DNA of 64,000 bases, from positions 1 to 64,000 of the forward strand of contig JAIXMF010000032.1 in NCBI GenBank assembly GCA_025201365.1, given 5' to 3'. This document shows positions 35,215 through 48,185 of this stretch, piece by piece. The position numbers and the translations under genes are program-made. Within the stretch, counting starts at the first letter, position 1. Every line of letters starts with the position of its first letter. This stretch comes from Syncephalis plumigaleata. Taxonomy: Eukaryota; Zoopagomycota; Zoopagomycetes; Zoopagales; Piptocephalidaceae. The notes beneath the pieces are model-generated. The model did no database searches and was not told where the DNA came from. It worked only from the letters and a program-made list of their open reading frames with translations.

Positions 35215-38200
35215 TGTTGTTGTGAAACCACGTTCACTACTAGTAGAAACTGAAACAACGCTAGAGAAATAGAAATAGAAAGAGAAAGAAAGAAACGCCC
35301 CGCTATATGCGTGTATGGTTTTTAGATCAGTTGCTGTAGTATTTCCTGATCAGAATGCATAGAGAGAAGGAATAAAAGTAAATTTGATTACTGTAGAAAA
35401 AACGCGGATAGTAAAAAAAAAGAACAAGGTATGCAAATCCAGAATGGATCAATTCGTGATATTTGTGTTTACGCATTTATGAGTGTGATACAAATAGCAC
35501 TCTTTCTTTCTCCGCTTCATTACTAGTTTTGATGGCATATAATTAATCCGAACTAATTCTAGTAGGATTGCATTTATTTCTGCATGATGCCAATTGACTA
35601 CATTCCAATAGATTGACTTGATTCAATGATCATTTAACGCTGCAAGTAGGATAGAGTATACAATGCAATGAATAATAAACGAATGACTATCAATAAGCAT
35701 AGGCCTACTAGTTACAAGTAAGAGAAGGAGAGAGAAGGAGAGAGAAGGAGAGAGAAACTTCATTTCACTTTATGGTTGTTTGTCATTATTATGACAATTA
35801 TTAATGGGTCTACGACCAATGTAGGCCTTTCTACATGTACGTATACGTATACATATACACATATGAAACTAACTAGCTAATAGCACGTTCTACTGTACTA
35901 GCATGATGTTGTTTGATTTCGTTTGAGCTTTAAGAGGCCTACATGGTTGGACAAACCCTCTGTATGGCAGACACATTCATACACATAGACGCACGAATAG
36001 CAATATACGTGATGATGGGGTAGGTCCTCATTCTACCTCATGTAATATGAACCTGCACAATCTCCCATTACTCCTTACGTACGTTTATCATGTGCTTAGA
36101 TTGACTAACAAGTCCAATTAACTTCTTTATTCACACTTGCTATCGTACTCACATGCATTCTTAGGTTTAGCTATACTGACCAAGTAGTAGAAATGTTCAT
36201 TCATGGCATGAACCGCATGGCAATAGCCAAAATATAGACACCAAAAAAATGGAGACGCACTGTGGATCGACATGAACCATGTGCACGGCTAGCCAACCTG
36301 TATCCACACCAATCGCTGATGACGATTCGGTTACACCAAGACGGTGGAAATTGCTAATAAGCATGTGTCCTATGTCTTACACGGTGGAGCACGCGGAAAG
36401 GTTTGTATGGCTGCTTCTGATGGGACAGTGGTCAGATGGTCCACATAGTGCATCATGAAGAGAAGTGATAGCACAGCGGTGAACGTTGAACGACCACACC
36501 GCGTGCAAGCCAAGTGACCAGTTTTACTTCGTTCATGTATATACACATATATATACATATAGGATAGTGGTAACACCAAGTACCAAAAAGCCATTTAGTT
36601 TCCTTTCTTCTGTTACTTTTATTTCATTTCTTCCGTTTCACTTTCTTTCTTCTCTCTATTTACTTTTGCTAGTGCTGTCGTCGTCGTCGCCGTCTCTATT
36701 ATATTGCTATTGCGTTTAATAGTGCTAATTGTTGCTACATCAATTTGTGGCAAACCATAATATAACCCTATCATTTCCTTTCGATTACGACCATTGTTGA
36801 CAGCATTAATTTGTCGAATACGCCTGCCATTATACCGTATTCTATCTGTCGTCTGTCCATGTCTTATTAGACGTAATAATACACACTGCTAGTTAAGGTG
36901 TCTACTCCTCCTCTATTTGTTCGTGCTCTTCTCTTCTCCCTTTTCATATATTTAGTAGCTGCCTTATTTTGTTCGTTACTACTAAATAACCAAAACAAAA
37001 AGACGATCATCCTAATTACTCGCTACGCAACAACAGTCGATATTACTTACGCATCTGTGGTAACGCTTGCTCTCTAGTAAAGGTAATATATTTTATTATT
37101 ATTATTATTGTTATATATGCTTATGAACGATGCGCACAAATCAAGGCACGCCTCGTTATGTGTATGCGTGCACATGTGCGTTTGTGTGTGTGTGTGTGCA
37201 AGAATAGTTTGCGTAATTTGTACCGTGCAATACCACTATGCTGCATCGTATTACTCATTAGGGCAATACGCATACATACAAACATGCATACATGCATATA
37301 AACATGTACGCGTAGACCAAGTCATAATACGCCTTGAACATATTCGTCTTTTTTCCATCTTCATCTAACAATCTTTACCTATCGATTGACCAATTTCTTG
37401 TCATTGTACCATTTAGAACTACTACGACACTATACGGCGATAACCCTGATTATATTTCATTCAAGTTTCCTAGTTATTCCTGTTGAAGCATCCCTATTAA
37501 CTTCCTAATAACTCCGAATATAAATAGATAGGTAGGTAGGCAGCTAGATAGGTAGATAGGTAGATAGATAGAGGTGGCAGCATTAGCATTTAATTTAACA
37601 AGTAGACGGGAGAACACGGCAAACCTCCCCTTAATACATTGGCATATGTACATATTGGTGTCGTTGCTGTTAAAAGGGTTCTCCTTTTTCTTCTAAGCTT
37701 GAAACCTTTAGCGCTGACGATTCAATCACCGCCCACTTTAGCATTTGCCTTTTTGAATGAATTCTTTTTTCGTTCTCTCTTTCGCTTTCGCTCACTTTAT
37801 TCGAGGGGCGTATAAGCTATTTGACCCTCTCTCTCTCTCTCACTTTAACGTTTCTCTTTTATTTCAACACAGTCTATTTCTTTTTATTCATTATTGCTAC
37901 ATCAGTAATCTAGTACTGTGCTAGCTTAATTATCCTCTATTACTTTGTCTAGTGTGTTGGAACAAAAAGGCTACTTCTACGCAATTGTATAGGAGTTACT
38001 ATCTATACTAGATTTACTCTTTCAGGAAGCATATATTTTGTTATTAGTCTCCGACGCGGAAGTGTTTCACGTTCGTGTGGCTGACCTACTAGCTGAGCTT
38101 ATATTATTTATTATTACGAGCGTAGCTTTCGAATAGTCCAGTCTACATCTTGCTTTCAATCATTTCTCGCTCGTCGAACACTTGCATCTTCTTATTGTTA

Positions 38201-38503
38201 GAATACTTTAGCAATATAGCACTCTCTCTCTTTACTTTTTCTTTCTGCACTTCATTGCCCAAAAAAGATATACATTTACCCGCGTGCATTTGTGTTCTTT
38301 CTTACTTTGACACACACAAACATACTATATTACTCGTAGTCTAACGTTTTACTTGTTCTAGTCGAGCTTCCTCCAGTCGCTATCATATCATTTGAGCGGC
38401 AAGCATTGTAGAGCAAACGCTATAATAATACGTTATAGCCGCTAGTTTCGTTTACTTATCAAATCCACTACTTGATAGCCATCGCTACATCATTGCCGCT
38501 ATC
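35215..38503. other. 3.3-kb gene-free region upstream of the LIM gene
   Basis: No coding region supported. It contains a GGAGAGAGAA minisatellite (35722-35756), a TAGG/TAGA run (37520-37571), pyrimidine-rich sequence at 36595-36710 and 37770-38330, and GT/AT microsatellites. Together these look like a long promoter or 5' UTR of the LIM gene. Confidence 0.5.
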
Positions 38504-41012
38504 ATGACGCTTCACGAGGCACGCGTTAGCCAATTGCTCCCCACCATTAAGTGCAATACATGCGGTGATCCAGTCGAGTTTCGCAAGTTAAGTGAGCATG
38601 TTTGCGGTGAAGTACCAGATATGCCAGCATTGCCCACTCAATACAAGAGTCAATCGCAAAAAAGTAAGTAGTAATCGTTCGTATTCTTCTCGTTTAGCAT
38701 CTATGCCCTTTTACCCTATTGCTAACATTTATTTCTATTGTTGTCACAGATGTAGATCGTTTGTTCAAAGATGAATCGATACTAAACCTAGAGGATAATC
38801 GATCATCGATAGCCACTAGCGAGGCCAGTTCACTTGATCAGGAGGATTCACTTAGTGATATTCTTCCCACTCGTACACGCAAGAAGCAACCAACACGCGA
38901 GCCACCTACCGCTGATTATGCATCTCGCTTTGCCAAAGAGACCGAGAACACGGATACCGACAATCAAACGGCCAACTTCCTTGAACGATACGATCAGCTA
39001 ATTGGTAACAAATCATCGTCAACTGGTTCATTATCCAAATCGCCACCGTCATACGCATCGGAACCAATCGATACACGCAGTCGCAAGCCAAAAGATCTCG
39101 TTATCAACACGAATCGCGATAGTAGTGAGGAGATGTACCAGCATCGTAAGAAGACATCTGGCTCTCGATCTAGCTCAGAGGACACGCGCTCACCCCCTTC
39201 AAGTAAGGAGGGCGGTAAAACGTATAGAACGCCTCGATCTGAGCGTAGCAGCGCCTCGTCTTCATCGACCACCACTCGTCCCATCGATGTACCTGCCGGT
39301 GGACGTACAAGCGGTGGTCGTTCACGTCCAGACGAGCGTACTCCACAATCTCCAGCGTCTACACGACGACAGAATAGTGGCGATCCACTTTCTCCATCCG
39401 CGTTACGCCCTCCAATGGATGCATTCTTCGATATGCGTACCGCTTCACCTCGACTGGAGAAGGCCAACGACGATGACTGGAGCAATCCACGACCGGCACC
39501 CAAGCCAACCGGACAACCCTTCCGTGGCAGTCCGATGTCACCCTCCGTGCTAAGTGAATTCAACAATCTGAATCTAGAGAGCACACGTCCCGCGCCACGT
39601 CCACCCAATTCCAGCGGACGTCGTACACCCGGCGGCAGTCATCGCAGTGGAGATGGACAAAGCATCTCTCGATCACGCACTCCACAATACAGCGACAATC
39701 CCGGTAGTTCCTCGGTTCGTGGCCGTAGTCCAGCCCCACCCTCCTCGTCTCGTCATGTACGTCGAGCGAGCGGAAGCAGTAGCAGCGGTGCCAGTAGCAG
39801 TAGCTTGTCTAGATCGCGCGATGCACCACCCATGCCACGCGGTCGTACCTCCGATGAGCAAGTGCGTAGTAATCAGCTTGGTGTCTCGGCCGATCCTCAT
39901 ACCGATGAGCCACTTAGTCCTGCCTCTCGTCCTGGTAGTCATCGCCATTGTACAACATGTCGTAATAAGATTGGAGGTGCTGGCGCCATTCATTTGAATG
40001 AAACAGTAAGTGGATAGCAAACTATCTCAATGCATATATATATATATATTATTAGCATACTCATTTCGTTATATATTTAGTCTTACCATCGCACTTGTTT
40101 CCGTTGTGCTGAATGTCGCACGCAATTGGATGTCACGGATGAATACAAAGAGATTAAGGGTCGTGTTTTGTGTGGCAGTTGTATTCCTGCTGGTACTGTT
40201 GCTGCCACTACTACTTCACCGCCATCTAGTTCCACTACGCGCGGGCCACCTATTTGTGCAGGCTGGTAAGTAATATGCATATACATTATTAGTATAGATC
40301 ATGGAAAATGACCCATTATTAATTACATTACTATTATTATCATTATAGCAATGGTACTATTACAGGCAAATCCATCAAGGCACTCGGTTCCTTCTGGCAT
40401 GATGTTCACTTGCAATGTGCTCATTGTCGTCAACCATTGACGCGAGGACATGTCGAACATCGTGGACGTGCCTACTGTCCCGAGGACTTTACCCATCTCT
40501 TCCTGCCCAAATGTAAAGGTTGCACGAAACCGGTGGAACGCGAGGCGCTAGTTGCCCTGGATGGCAAGTGGCATGCTCGTTGCTTTAATTGTCAGGTGTG
40601 CCACAAACCATTTCCAAACAAGTCGTTCTACGTGTTCCAGAAACAACCGTTTTGTAAATATCACTACCACATGCTGAACAATTCGTTATGTAAACGATGC
40701 GAGTCACCAATTGAAGGTCCATGTGCTCAGGTGTTGGAGGGTCGATTCCATCCGCAATGCTTTAGTTGTGAGGTAAGTCATCATCGTGTATTGTGTTTGC
40801 TCAGCATGCATATCCATACAAATGTATTCATGAATCTAACCACTGTTACTATTCTATGTGATTTACTCTTTTTGTAGACATGTGAGGTTGCACTCACCGA
40901 TGTTTATTACAACTTCCAGGGCCGATTCTTCTGTGAACATGATGTTACAGTTATTCAGCGTCGTATGAATATGAAGGCAGATCGTCGTAAAACGATGATT
41001 AAAAATATCTAA
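38504..41012 (+). CDS. Four-LIM-domain protein, paxillin/Pxl1-like
   Basis: Exons 38504-38663, 38750-40005, 40081-40265, 40349-40772 and 40878-41012 give 719 aa. The N-terminus carries IKCNTCGDPVEFRKLSEHVC, a Cys-His motif seen at the start of fungal LIM scaffold proteins. A long Ser/Pro/Arg-rich disordered region follows (about residues 60-455). Four LIM zinc domains close the protein: HCTTCRNKIGG...CFRCAEC, CAGCNGTITG...LQCAHC, CKGCTKPVER...CFNCQVC and CKRCESPIEG...CFSCETC...FFCEHD. The paxillin-like group acts at sites of cell growth and septation through Rho-GTPase and actin signalling. LIM1 and LIM4 are each split by an intron. Domain calls are sure; assignment to Pxl1 rests on layout. 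Confidence 0.92.
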
Positions 41013-41778
41013 ATCATCGTGCATATGTCTATTCCTTCTGCTTCTGCTTCTTCTCTCCTTATCTTGTACTCGTCCCCAATAATTTAACGATATTTACGAT
41101 CTCATTCGATTCGTACGTAATTTTCTTTTGCGTCTGATTAATATCAGCACTATTATTATTAGTGTTATTGTTATCATCATCACTTTTCATTACCCATGTT
41201 AACACACACGCGCTCCTCTTTCCCTTATTATCGTACACGCTCTTTCTGTTCTATTTGTACATCGCTTATGATTTAGCTACTATTATTACTATTATTATTA
41301 TTATTATTATTATTACTCTCGTTACTCTATGATTATGATTATTCTTATTATTGTCGTTGTTGCTGGTTTTTTTTGGTGGGCACTAATCGACATATAATCT
41401 ACTATAGTCCATTGGTATTGCTTAACCATTAGTGAAGTGAACAATAATGCAAAACGATTCGTCTTTTTGAAATCACTTGTATTATTGTAGATACCGTTAT
41501 CAGTATTGAAATAAACCTTATTATTGATTCTATGTGTCATGCTTTGAAATAGTAAATGATTGTATATATCACTTTTATATATAAGTAAAATGAAGGAAAT
41601 GATTATGTTGTTGTTGGTAATTGCAATAATCACTGGCGTCATCATGCTATGAATTGTTTGAATTATTAGAATTGTAGCTTTATTTCAATCATAAAAGTAA
41701 TAGCAATTAATGATTATCATTGTAATCAATGCTAATATGCTAGTATGAAAATAGAGCGTCAATTTATTTAAGTGGATT
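41013..41778. other. Intergenic between convergent genes
   Basis: 3' UTR-like sequence with an ATT microsatellite (41281-41317). Short ORFs only; no gene recognised. Confidence 0.55.
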
Positions 41779-42970
41779 TTAGCGAGGACCGTATGCAGCG
41801 GCTAATGCAGCCAAAAGACCAATACAATCTTTACTACTCAAAAGTATAGTAGCTACTTGACGTAGTGAAGTAAAAGCATTTATGGCTTTTTGTAATTTCA
41901 CTTTATCTAGTTGCGGAACACCACCAGTCCTTTGTTGTATGTACTGCCCTATGATCTTGGGGTCGTTGGGTACGATGGCTTGTGGATTCATCCTGGTATT
42001 CGGGTTAATCTCATTTGGGATTAATTTGAAAAGCTCCTTATTAAAGCCATTACAGTAGTAAGAACCGGTAGTACTGGGGTTGACTCCTTGTGATAAGCTA
42101 CTAGCTACTAGGGGTGTTCTAGTATTCGGAAGCAATCCTATCGAATCAAAATCAACGATAAATGCGGCCAATTGTTCGGGATCCTGTCCTTGCACCATAA
42201 CATCTACATTTACACGTTAGATAGGTATGATACAACTTGATGACACTTACTCTTTGCATACAGATCAGTATGTGTTATGCCAGCATTATAGAGGTAAATG
42301 GAGCCTATGAGATAGTTAGCGTATGCATTAGATAGCAAAGGTAAATAGCTTACCCTTAAGTAGTTGCGGCATGACTCGATTCAAGCTTATAAGCTGATCT
42401 GCGTAGTTTCTCATGGGAATGTATTCCTCTAGTTTTATACCATCAATGTAGCGGTAAATGAAACAGTTTCCTGCAAGCCCCTCAGGAATTTTGAAGCTTT
42501 CCACTGGTAATGCCACGTAATTACGGTACTCCACATTGATTCCTTTAAGATTATCTCGAGCATATTCAAGCCTCTTTTATGTAAACGTAAGTAGTAGTAG
42601 TACAACAGATGACATTTACTATACTTACATCAAATGCCATTTTTTCTTCATCCTCAAAGGTACATTTCATAAATCCAAGCTGATTATTGTATTTGACCGT
42701 GGCAAAGCTAAGATCATCCGTTCCACCACCAAACCACTGCAGTTGTAGCTGCCCATTACTTGCTGCTGCTACTTTATTCATGTATTGGCGACCGTACGAG
42801 TGTGGGTTATCTGGTCCTATAAATACGTGTTTGTATTAGAATTGAACAAATATTTAGATTGTTATATTACCAGCCAGACGACCCTCAATTGCTTGTGTTT
42901 GCGTGGCGCATGATATCAGCACCAATACTGCGGTTATCGCCAATGTCGTTTGCTGAAGTAGTGAACGCAT
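41779..42970 (-). CDS. Secreted protein-kinase-like protein
   Basis: Exons 42970-42871, 42816-42629, 42573-42354, 42304-42251 and 42203-41779 give 328 aa with exact phases. Residues 1-27 are a signal peptide (MRSLLQQTTLAITAVLVLIS, cleavage near TQA). The body reads as a reduced kinase fold: GFMKCT (Lys84, beta-3 position), a helix with Glu (EKMAFDRLEYARDN), hinge-like NCFIYRYIDGIKLEEYI, catalytic loop GITHTDLYAKNVMV (His181, Asp183, Asn188) and FIVDFDSIG (Asp205, in place of DFG). So the key metal and base residues appear present. No typical glycine loop or APE motif is obvious. It may be a true secretory-pathway or exported kinase, or a binding protein built on the fold. Sequence motifs are seen; the kinase assignment is inference from their order and spacing. 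Confidence 0.75.
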
Positions 42971-43009
42971 GATATTCCAGATATCAAGTGGAAACTAAAG
43001 GTAGAGCAG

Positions 43010-43013
<4 letters not shown>

Positions 43014-43048
<35 letters not shown>

Positions 43049-43091
43049 GCTTGATGGTTGATGGTTGATGGTTAATGGTTAATGGTTGATG
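43014..43091. repeat. GA microsatellite and TGATGGT minisatellite in a promoter
   Basis: A GA run (43014-43043) is followed by seven-base units TGATGGT/TAATGGT (about 43050-43091). They lie 45-120 bp upstream of the secreted kinase-like gene, between it and its TATA box. Confidence 0.85.
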
Positions 43092-43117
43092 CAAGTAGAA
43101 CAGCAATATTGTCGTCT

Positions 43118-43126
43118 CTATTTATG
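43118..43126 (-). promoter_or_regulatory. Probable TATA box of the secreted kinase-like gene
   Basis: Minus-strand CATAAATAG, about 150 bp upstream of the ATG at 42970. Consensus match only. Confidence 0.35.
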
Positions 43127-43773
43127 TCTCGACGATTCTGACTTGTCAACCTTCTATTCTATCGGATATAACAATGTTTCATTTACAAAACGTGTATTAC
43201 TAACGGAATAATTCCGACTACACGTGTGGGTTGGCATTACCAGTATAATAACCGCTAAAGTGTTTGTTTTTATTTATGATGTGTATATTTAATTTAATAT
43301 TTCATCCTACCTCGGATGCAGCAATGTTTCAATTACAATTGGCGCTAAAGGCAAGGATAAAACATTGCACGAGACCGTTTACTATTAATGGTGCCCTTAT
43401 TACGAGAAAGATACTTATTTAAGCCAACCTAGTATTAGTTAGCATGTTTAAGTGATGATACTATGTATTATCCGTTTTAACTGATGGTGAATATACACGG
43501 CGGATGAATATATACTTGAGTTTAAAAAAATGGAAATCTGCTGAGTTTTCTGGTCATATAATCATTTCATTGAATGACTTGTGGTGATGATGCTGATGAT
43601 GATAATGATAAGGGCTTAACCATTCGAAAGGGCCACGTCACCATCCCTTATTCCTTTTATTCTCACATACTCGCACCCGTACCCGCGTAAACACATACGC
43701 AAACACATATCGTCACTTTGTCTATTGCTTTCTACTTGCTACTCGGAAAGGTACATCTTTTGTCTTGTCTAAA
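43127..43773. other. Divergent promoter region
   Basis: Spacer between the secreted kinase-like gene (minus) and the metallopeptidase gene (plus). AT-rich with short GATGAT runs; no coding region recognised. Confidence 0.5.
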
Positions 43774-46700
43774 ATGACCGTTACATCTACAACTACCAAG
43801 GAGGGGCTGATTAACTTCCAGTTGACCTCAGCTCAAGTTCAAGAATTGGGCAACAACATCATTGAACATAGTCGCAAGGTGTATGATAGCGTGGCTGCTG
43901 TATCAGATGCCGATAGCAATTTCCATACTGTGATCCGTCCTCTGGCAGAGCTGGAGAACTGGTCTTCTGCCGAGGAGAATGTCGTTACGTTCTTGCAGTA
44001 TGTATCGGCCGACAAAGCGCTACGCGATGTCTCGATGGAGGTTGACAAGCAACTGCAGGAATTCTCGATTGAAAGCGGTATGCGAGTCGATCTGTATAAA
44101 CGCGTGCAAGCAGCGCGTGCCAATACACCGGCCGATGCCTCGGATCTATCGGACGAGGACCGCCGCCTATTCGATAAGATTGAATTGGATTTTAAGCGCA
44201 ATGGTCTTGCCCTATCCGAAGGTGATCGCGAGAAATTAAAGGAAATCAAACAGCAGCTTGCCAAGCTTAGCATTGATTTCTCGCGCCGTATTAATGAGGA
44301 TGTGACAAGTATCGCAGTGGATGAAGCGGAACTCGACGGTATGCCAAAGGATTGGATCGAGGGTCTCGCCAAGAACGATGCAGGCCAACGTATTGTTACC
44401 ATGAAATATCCAGACTTTTTCCCGTGTACGTAACTGACCAGATATTACTTGAGAATGATAAACCACTAATACAAGCGATTGTCCAGTGATGAAACTATGC
44501 AAGGTCGAGGAAACACGCAAGAAAGTGTTGTTCACCAATGAAACACGATGCCATGAAAATGTCGCCACTTTGGAAGAGGTATGTTAATGCATACCAGCAT
44601 TATTAGCAAGCTAACCTATTCATCAATCAATCCATATAGGCCATTAAGCTGCGCAAGGAAGCAGCCAAGGTAAGCGAGCGTGTTATAAATAAATAAAATA
44701 TAGACTATTGATTAGTGCTGACATTTACATGATTATAATAATCGATAGCTATTGGGATACGATAACCATGCTGCCTTTAAATTGGAGGTTAAGATGGCTA
44801 AAAACGTGCCAGCAGTTACTTCGGTAAGTTAGCAATCACAATGGTTTAGCGTATTATTCAGACAAACGTATGCAGTACTAATTAATAAATGATACCCATT
44901 AATAGTTCTTGTCCGATTTGCGTAAGCGTCTTTACGTATTGGCAGAGAAGGAGCTTGAAGTGCTTCGTGATGTTAAAAAGGTAGTTAACTGTCATCAATT
45001 CCTTTTGCGAACAATACCACTAATAATAAGCGTAGAGAGAGAAAGAGTCACTAGGACAGACCACCGATGGTCAGATTAATGCATGGGACTTTTCGGTATG
45101 TCTATATTTTTACGATCACTAGTATTAGAAATAGATTGCTGACATTAACAACTATCATTACTAGTATTATTCTCGTATGCTAAAAGAAGAAAAGTACAAT
45201 GTCAACGACGAATTGGTCAAGGAATACTTTTCTATGGCATCCGTTACAGATGGTATGCCATTTATTAATAATTGACTATGTTTGTTTATTCCTACTAACA
45301 CATCTACTAGGTATGCTAAAGATCTACGAGACTGTACTTGGTCTGAAATTCAAGGAAATTCACAGCCCACCCGTCTGGCATCCTGGTAAATAGGAATGAC
45401 ATAAATAATGCTGATATGCAATCATGTAGACTAACTAATGACCTTTTATTTCATTAATTATTCATGTAGATGTACGCATGTTTGAAGTAGCAGATGCAGC
45501 ACGTAATGAAGTGATTGGCCACTTTTACTTGGATTTACATCCTCGTGATGGTAAATATACGCATGCCGCTTGCTTCGGTCTACGTCCAGGTTGCGAGAAT
45601 AAGAATGGACTACGTACCCTGCCTGCAGCGGCGATGGTGGCCAACTTCTCCAAACCGTAAGTGTAAATGTGAACCTATAATGGCATAGTGTACTGCCAAA
45701 TAATGATAACACATGTGTATGTATGTATGTATGTTAGAACGGCCGACAAACCATCTTTACTAAAGCACGATGAAGTCACGACATTCTTCCATGAATTGGT
45801 TAGTATAATATTAGGTGTGGCCACTTGATTATACTAAATGCACATTTACGTTTAGGGCCATGTCATGCATCAGATCTGCTCGAAAGTGTACTGGGCACGC
45901 TTCCATGGTACTGCAGTGGAGCGCGGTAAGCTGATGCAATAGCTACAATAACGTAATGCAATACTTATTAGCATAATATACGTGTAGATTTCGTGGAAGC
46001 CCCCTCACAAATGTTGGAAAATGTTAGTGCGATTTCTTATGCTTTTAATAGTATTGGTTACACTAACGATTACTTTGTTATTAGTGGTGCTGGGACGCGG
46101 CAACTCTCGAGAAACTATCCGCTCATTACGTACGCAAGAATGAACCATTACCGAAGGAATTAATTCAAAAGATGGTTGAAGCCAAGAATCTTAATGCTGG
46201 CCTATTGAATCTGCGTCAAATCTTCTTTGGCACATTTGATATGACGTTGCACTCATCGGGTAAGTTTGACTATCTGTAAAAGTGAGACGATTAGTTAATG
46301 AAAAGTACTAATCCACAAATAGATGAAGTATTGGATTCAACAGAACAATGGTCAAAGATACGTGAGGAGGTCACGCTCATTAAGAACATGCCTGTAAGCT
46401 AGTATTACAATAATATCATATACAATAGTTATTAATGTTTCCCCTTCCCTAATAGAATACATGGGGTGCATCCACATTCGGTCATATTATGGGTGGTTGT
46501 AAGTAAATGAGTAGTATGTACATGCTTATGTATTAATACTGATATATAATTGCTACTACTACTACTACTAGATGACGCTGGTTATTATGGCTATCTATGG
46601 TCCGAAGTATTCTCGGCTGACATGTTCTTCAGTCGTTTCGAGAAGGAGGGCGTTGAGAATCCAAAGACCGGCATGGACTATCGTAACCATATTCTAAAGC

Positions 46701-46792
46701 CAGGTGGTAGCATAGATGGTGATCAAATGCTACGCAACTTCCTTGGACGTGATCCAACCATGGACGCTTTCTTGCGCAGTATTGGCCTGTGA
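43774..46792 (+). CDS. Saccharolysin/thimet oligopeptidase (M3 metallopeptidase)
   Basis: Sixteen exons, starting 43774-44425 and 44487-44578, then 44640, 44749, 44906, 45036, 45165, 45311, 45470, 45738, 45856, 45988, 46085, 46323, 46456 and 46572-46792 as exon starts; 669 aa. It cleaves short cytosolic peptides. Seen: [40 protein letters not shown] with [16 protein letters not shown], the zinc site FFHELGHVMHQ (His463, Glu464, His467) with Glu492 in [13 protein letters not shown] at the expected spacing, and the C-terminal [15 protein letters not shown]. The HELGH motif is split by an intron between Leu465 and Gly466. Two introns (after 45798 and 46022) use GTTAGT donors. Full length, no signal peptide. 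ATG at 43774 fits; the open frame extends a few codons further upstream without an ATG. Confidence 0.96.
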
Positions 46793-47160
46793 GTTCCACC
46801 ATAAGCTGAGTGGCGATGAGAAGTGTGAGAATACTGTACAAAAATTAGTGAACAAGTACTGATTGCTTATTCGCTCTTTACATTAGCCACTATTTAGTTA
46901 TTCGTCCTGCCTTATAAAGAAGTCGATAGCGAGTATATATATACATAAGTAGGAGAATAAAGGTTGACTTTATTAATTATACGCATAGTATAGCATGATC
47001 TAGTTTAGTTTATAGCAATAACTCGTTTGTTTAGTTGAAATGATCAGCTAAATGTTTATAAATGAATGGTGGATTATTCCACCAACAACGTGTTTTTAGA
47101 GAATAGTGTTTATTGATTAATGCGAATAAAGAGACATTGATTTATTCGATCGATTAGAAA
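46793..47160. other. Intergenic
   Basis: 3' flanks of two converging reading directions, AT-rich, with AATAAAGG near 46957. No gene seen. Confidence 0.5.
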
Positions 47161-47682
47161 TCACCATAATGCGGTTAAGAAGTCATAAGCATAATAGGAA
47201 TGGAAGCGGATAAATACACATACGTTTGATATGTTGTCGTCAATTTGATTAGCATCCAACGCCTTCAATGCAACCTCGTTAAGGCGCGAACTAGCTGTGG
47301 CTGCATCGACATTAGAGTCGGAGCATGCCTCACGATCCACAAATGTGGCCACTTCTTGACTGCTCATACCATCCCATACACCATCAGTGGCTAGTATAAG
47401 ATAGCAGTCATCGGGGGTAAGTTCGCGTACTTGTACTTCTGGCTCACACAATACACCTAAGCGTTGTGCTAGCAATGATAGATTGTCAGTTATGTTGCTA
47501 CATTCATTTGTTATATTATTCGATATACAAATGATTACTTACCAACATCATCACCAAGTGAACGACTAACAACAATGCTACACGAATAGTACAATTAGTC
47601 GCTGGTTGATATTGAATTGCCATTACATCAATGTTTACTTACCCTGGATAAGGTAGAGGACCTTTGAAGATTCGTAATGGGC
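47161..47682 (-). pseudogene. 5'-truncated PP2C-type protein phosphatase
   Basis: Three small exons join in phase: 47682-47643, 47577-47543 and 47468-47161. They encode only the C-terminal third of a metal-dependent phosphatase: FKGPLPYPG, IVVSRSLGDDVAQRLGVLCE, PDDCYLILATDGVWDGMSSQ and the final metal-site DDNISNVCVFIRF. The conserved N-terminal DGHGG part is not found between here and the next gene (48186), and unrelated sequence begins right upstream of 47682. The gene therefore looks cut off by a rearrangement. Remaining splice sites are intact, so decay is recent, or a distant 5' part was missed. Confidence 0.75.
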
Positions 47683-47691
47683 CTACAATAA

Positions 47692-48042
47692 ATGACAATC
47701 ATTATTACGGTATGTATATCAAATACTATAATCTATCTACGCAAACACCGACTTAAGATTCTTGGTCGTATAGTGTTCATGTATTACTGGAGTAAAATTA
47801 AGATACCACTAGTGACAAGCGACAATAATGAAGCAAAGATCCTGGAACTGACCATTGCATTGATGAAGAAACTCATGCTTGCTAATCCAGCCAACTGATC
47901 TATACCGGAAAGATTCCTAGACACATATCCCGACCTTCAAACGTTTGCTAGCAGTCTGCCATCACTGCCATCTCTAGATCAAGCTGTCCCACATCCCAAC
48001 TTGTCACGACCACCTCTAACTCGAACTACCACATGGAGTTAA
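47692..48042 (+). pseudogene. Interrupted ORF of unknown family
   Basis: A plus-strand frame reads KILGRIVFMYYWSKIKIPLV ... ALMKKLMLANPAN and, after one interruption, continues in the same frame with PERFLDTYPDLQTFASSLPS and a Pro/Thr-rich end at 48042. The composition looks protein-like, but no start, promoter or family is recognised. It abuts the truncated PP2C and may have arrived with the rearrangement that cut it. Confidence 0.35.
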
Positions 48043-48185
48043 TTTGACTTTAACGTACTATCCATCCATTATTGATATCTATCTAATAAACAATCCTACT
48101 AATGTTATAACCATGATATTTAATACAAACATTACAGCGTAGTCTCACATTGTAATATAAGCGCTGTTACAACGCGTATTCTTTA

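Noticed and set aside
38994-39608. Long ORFs on both strands over the LIM gene disordered region
   Set aside because: GC-richer coding sequence with few stops; only the 38750-40005 frame joins the LIM domains.
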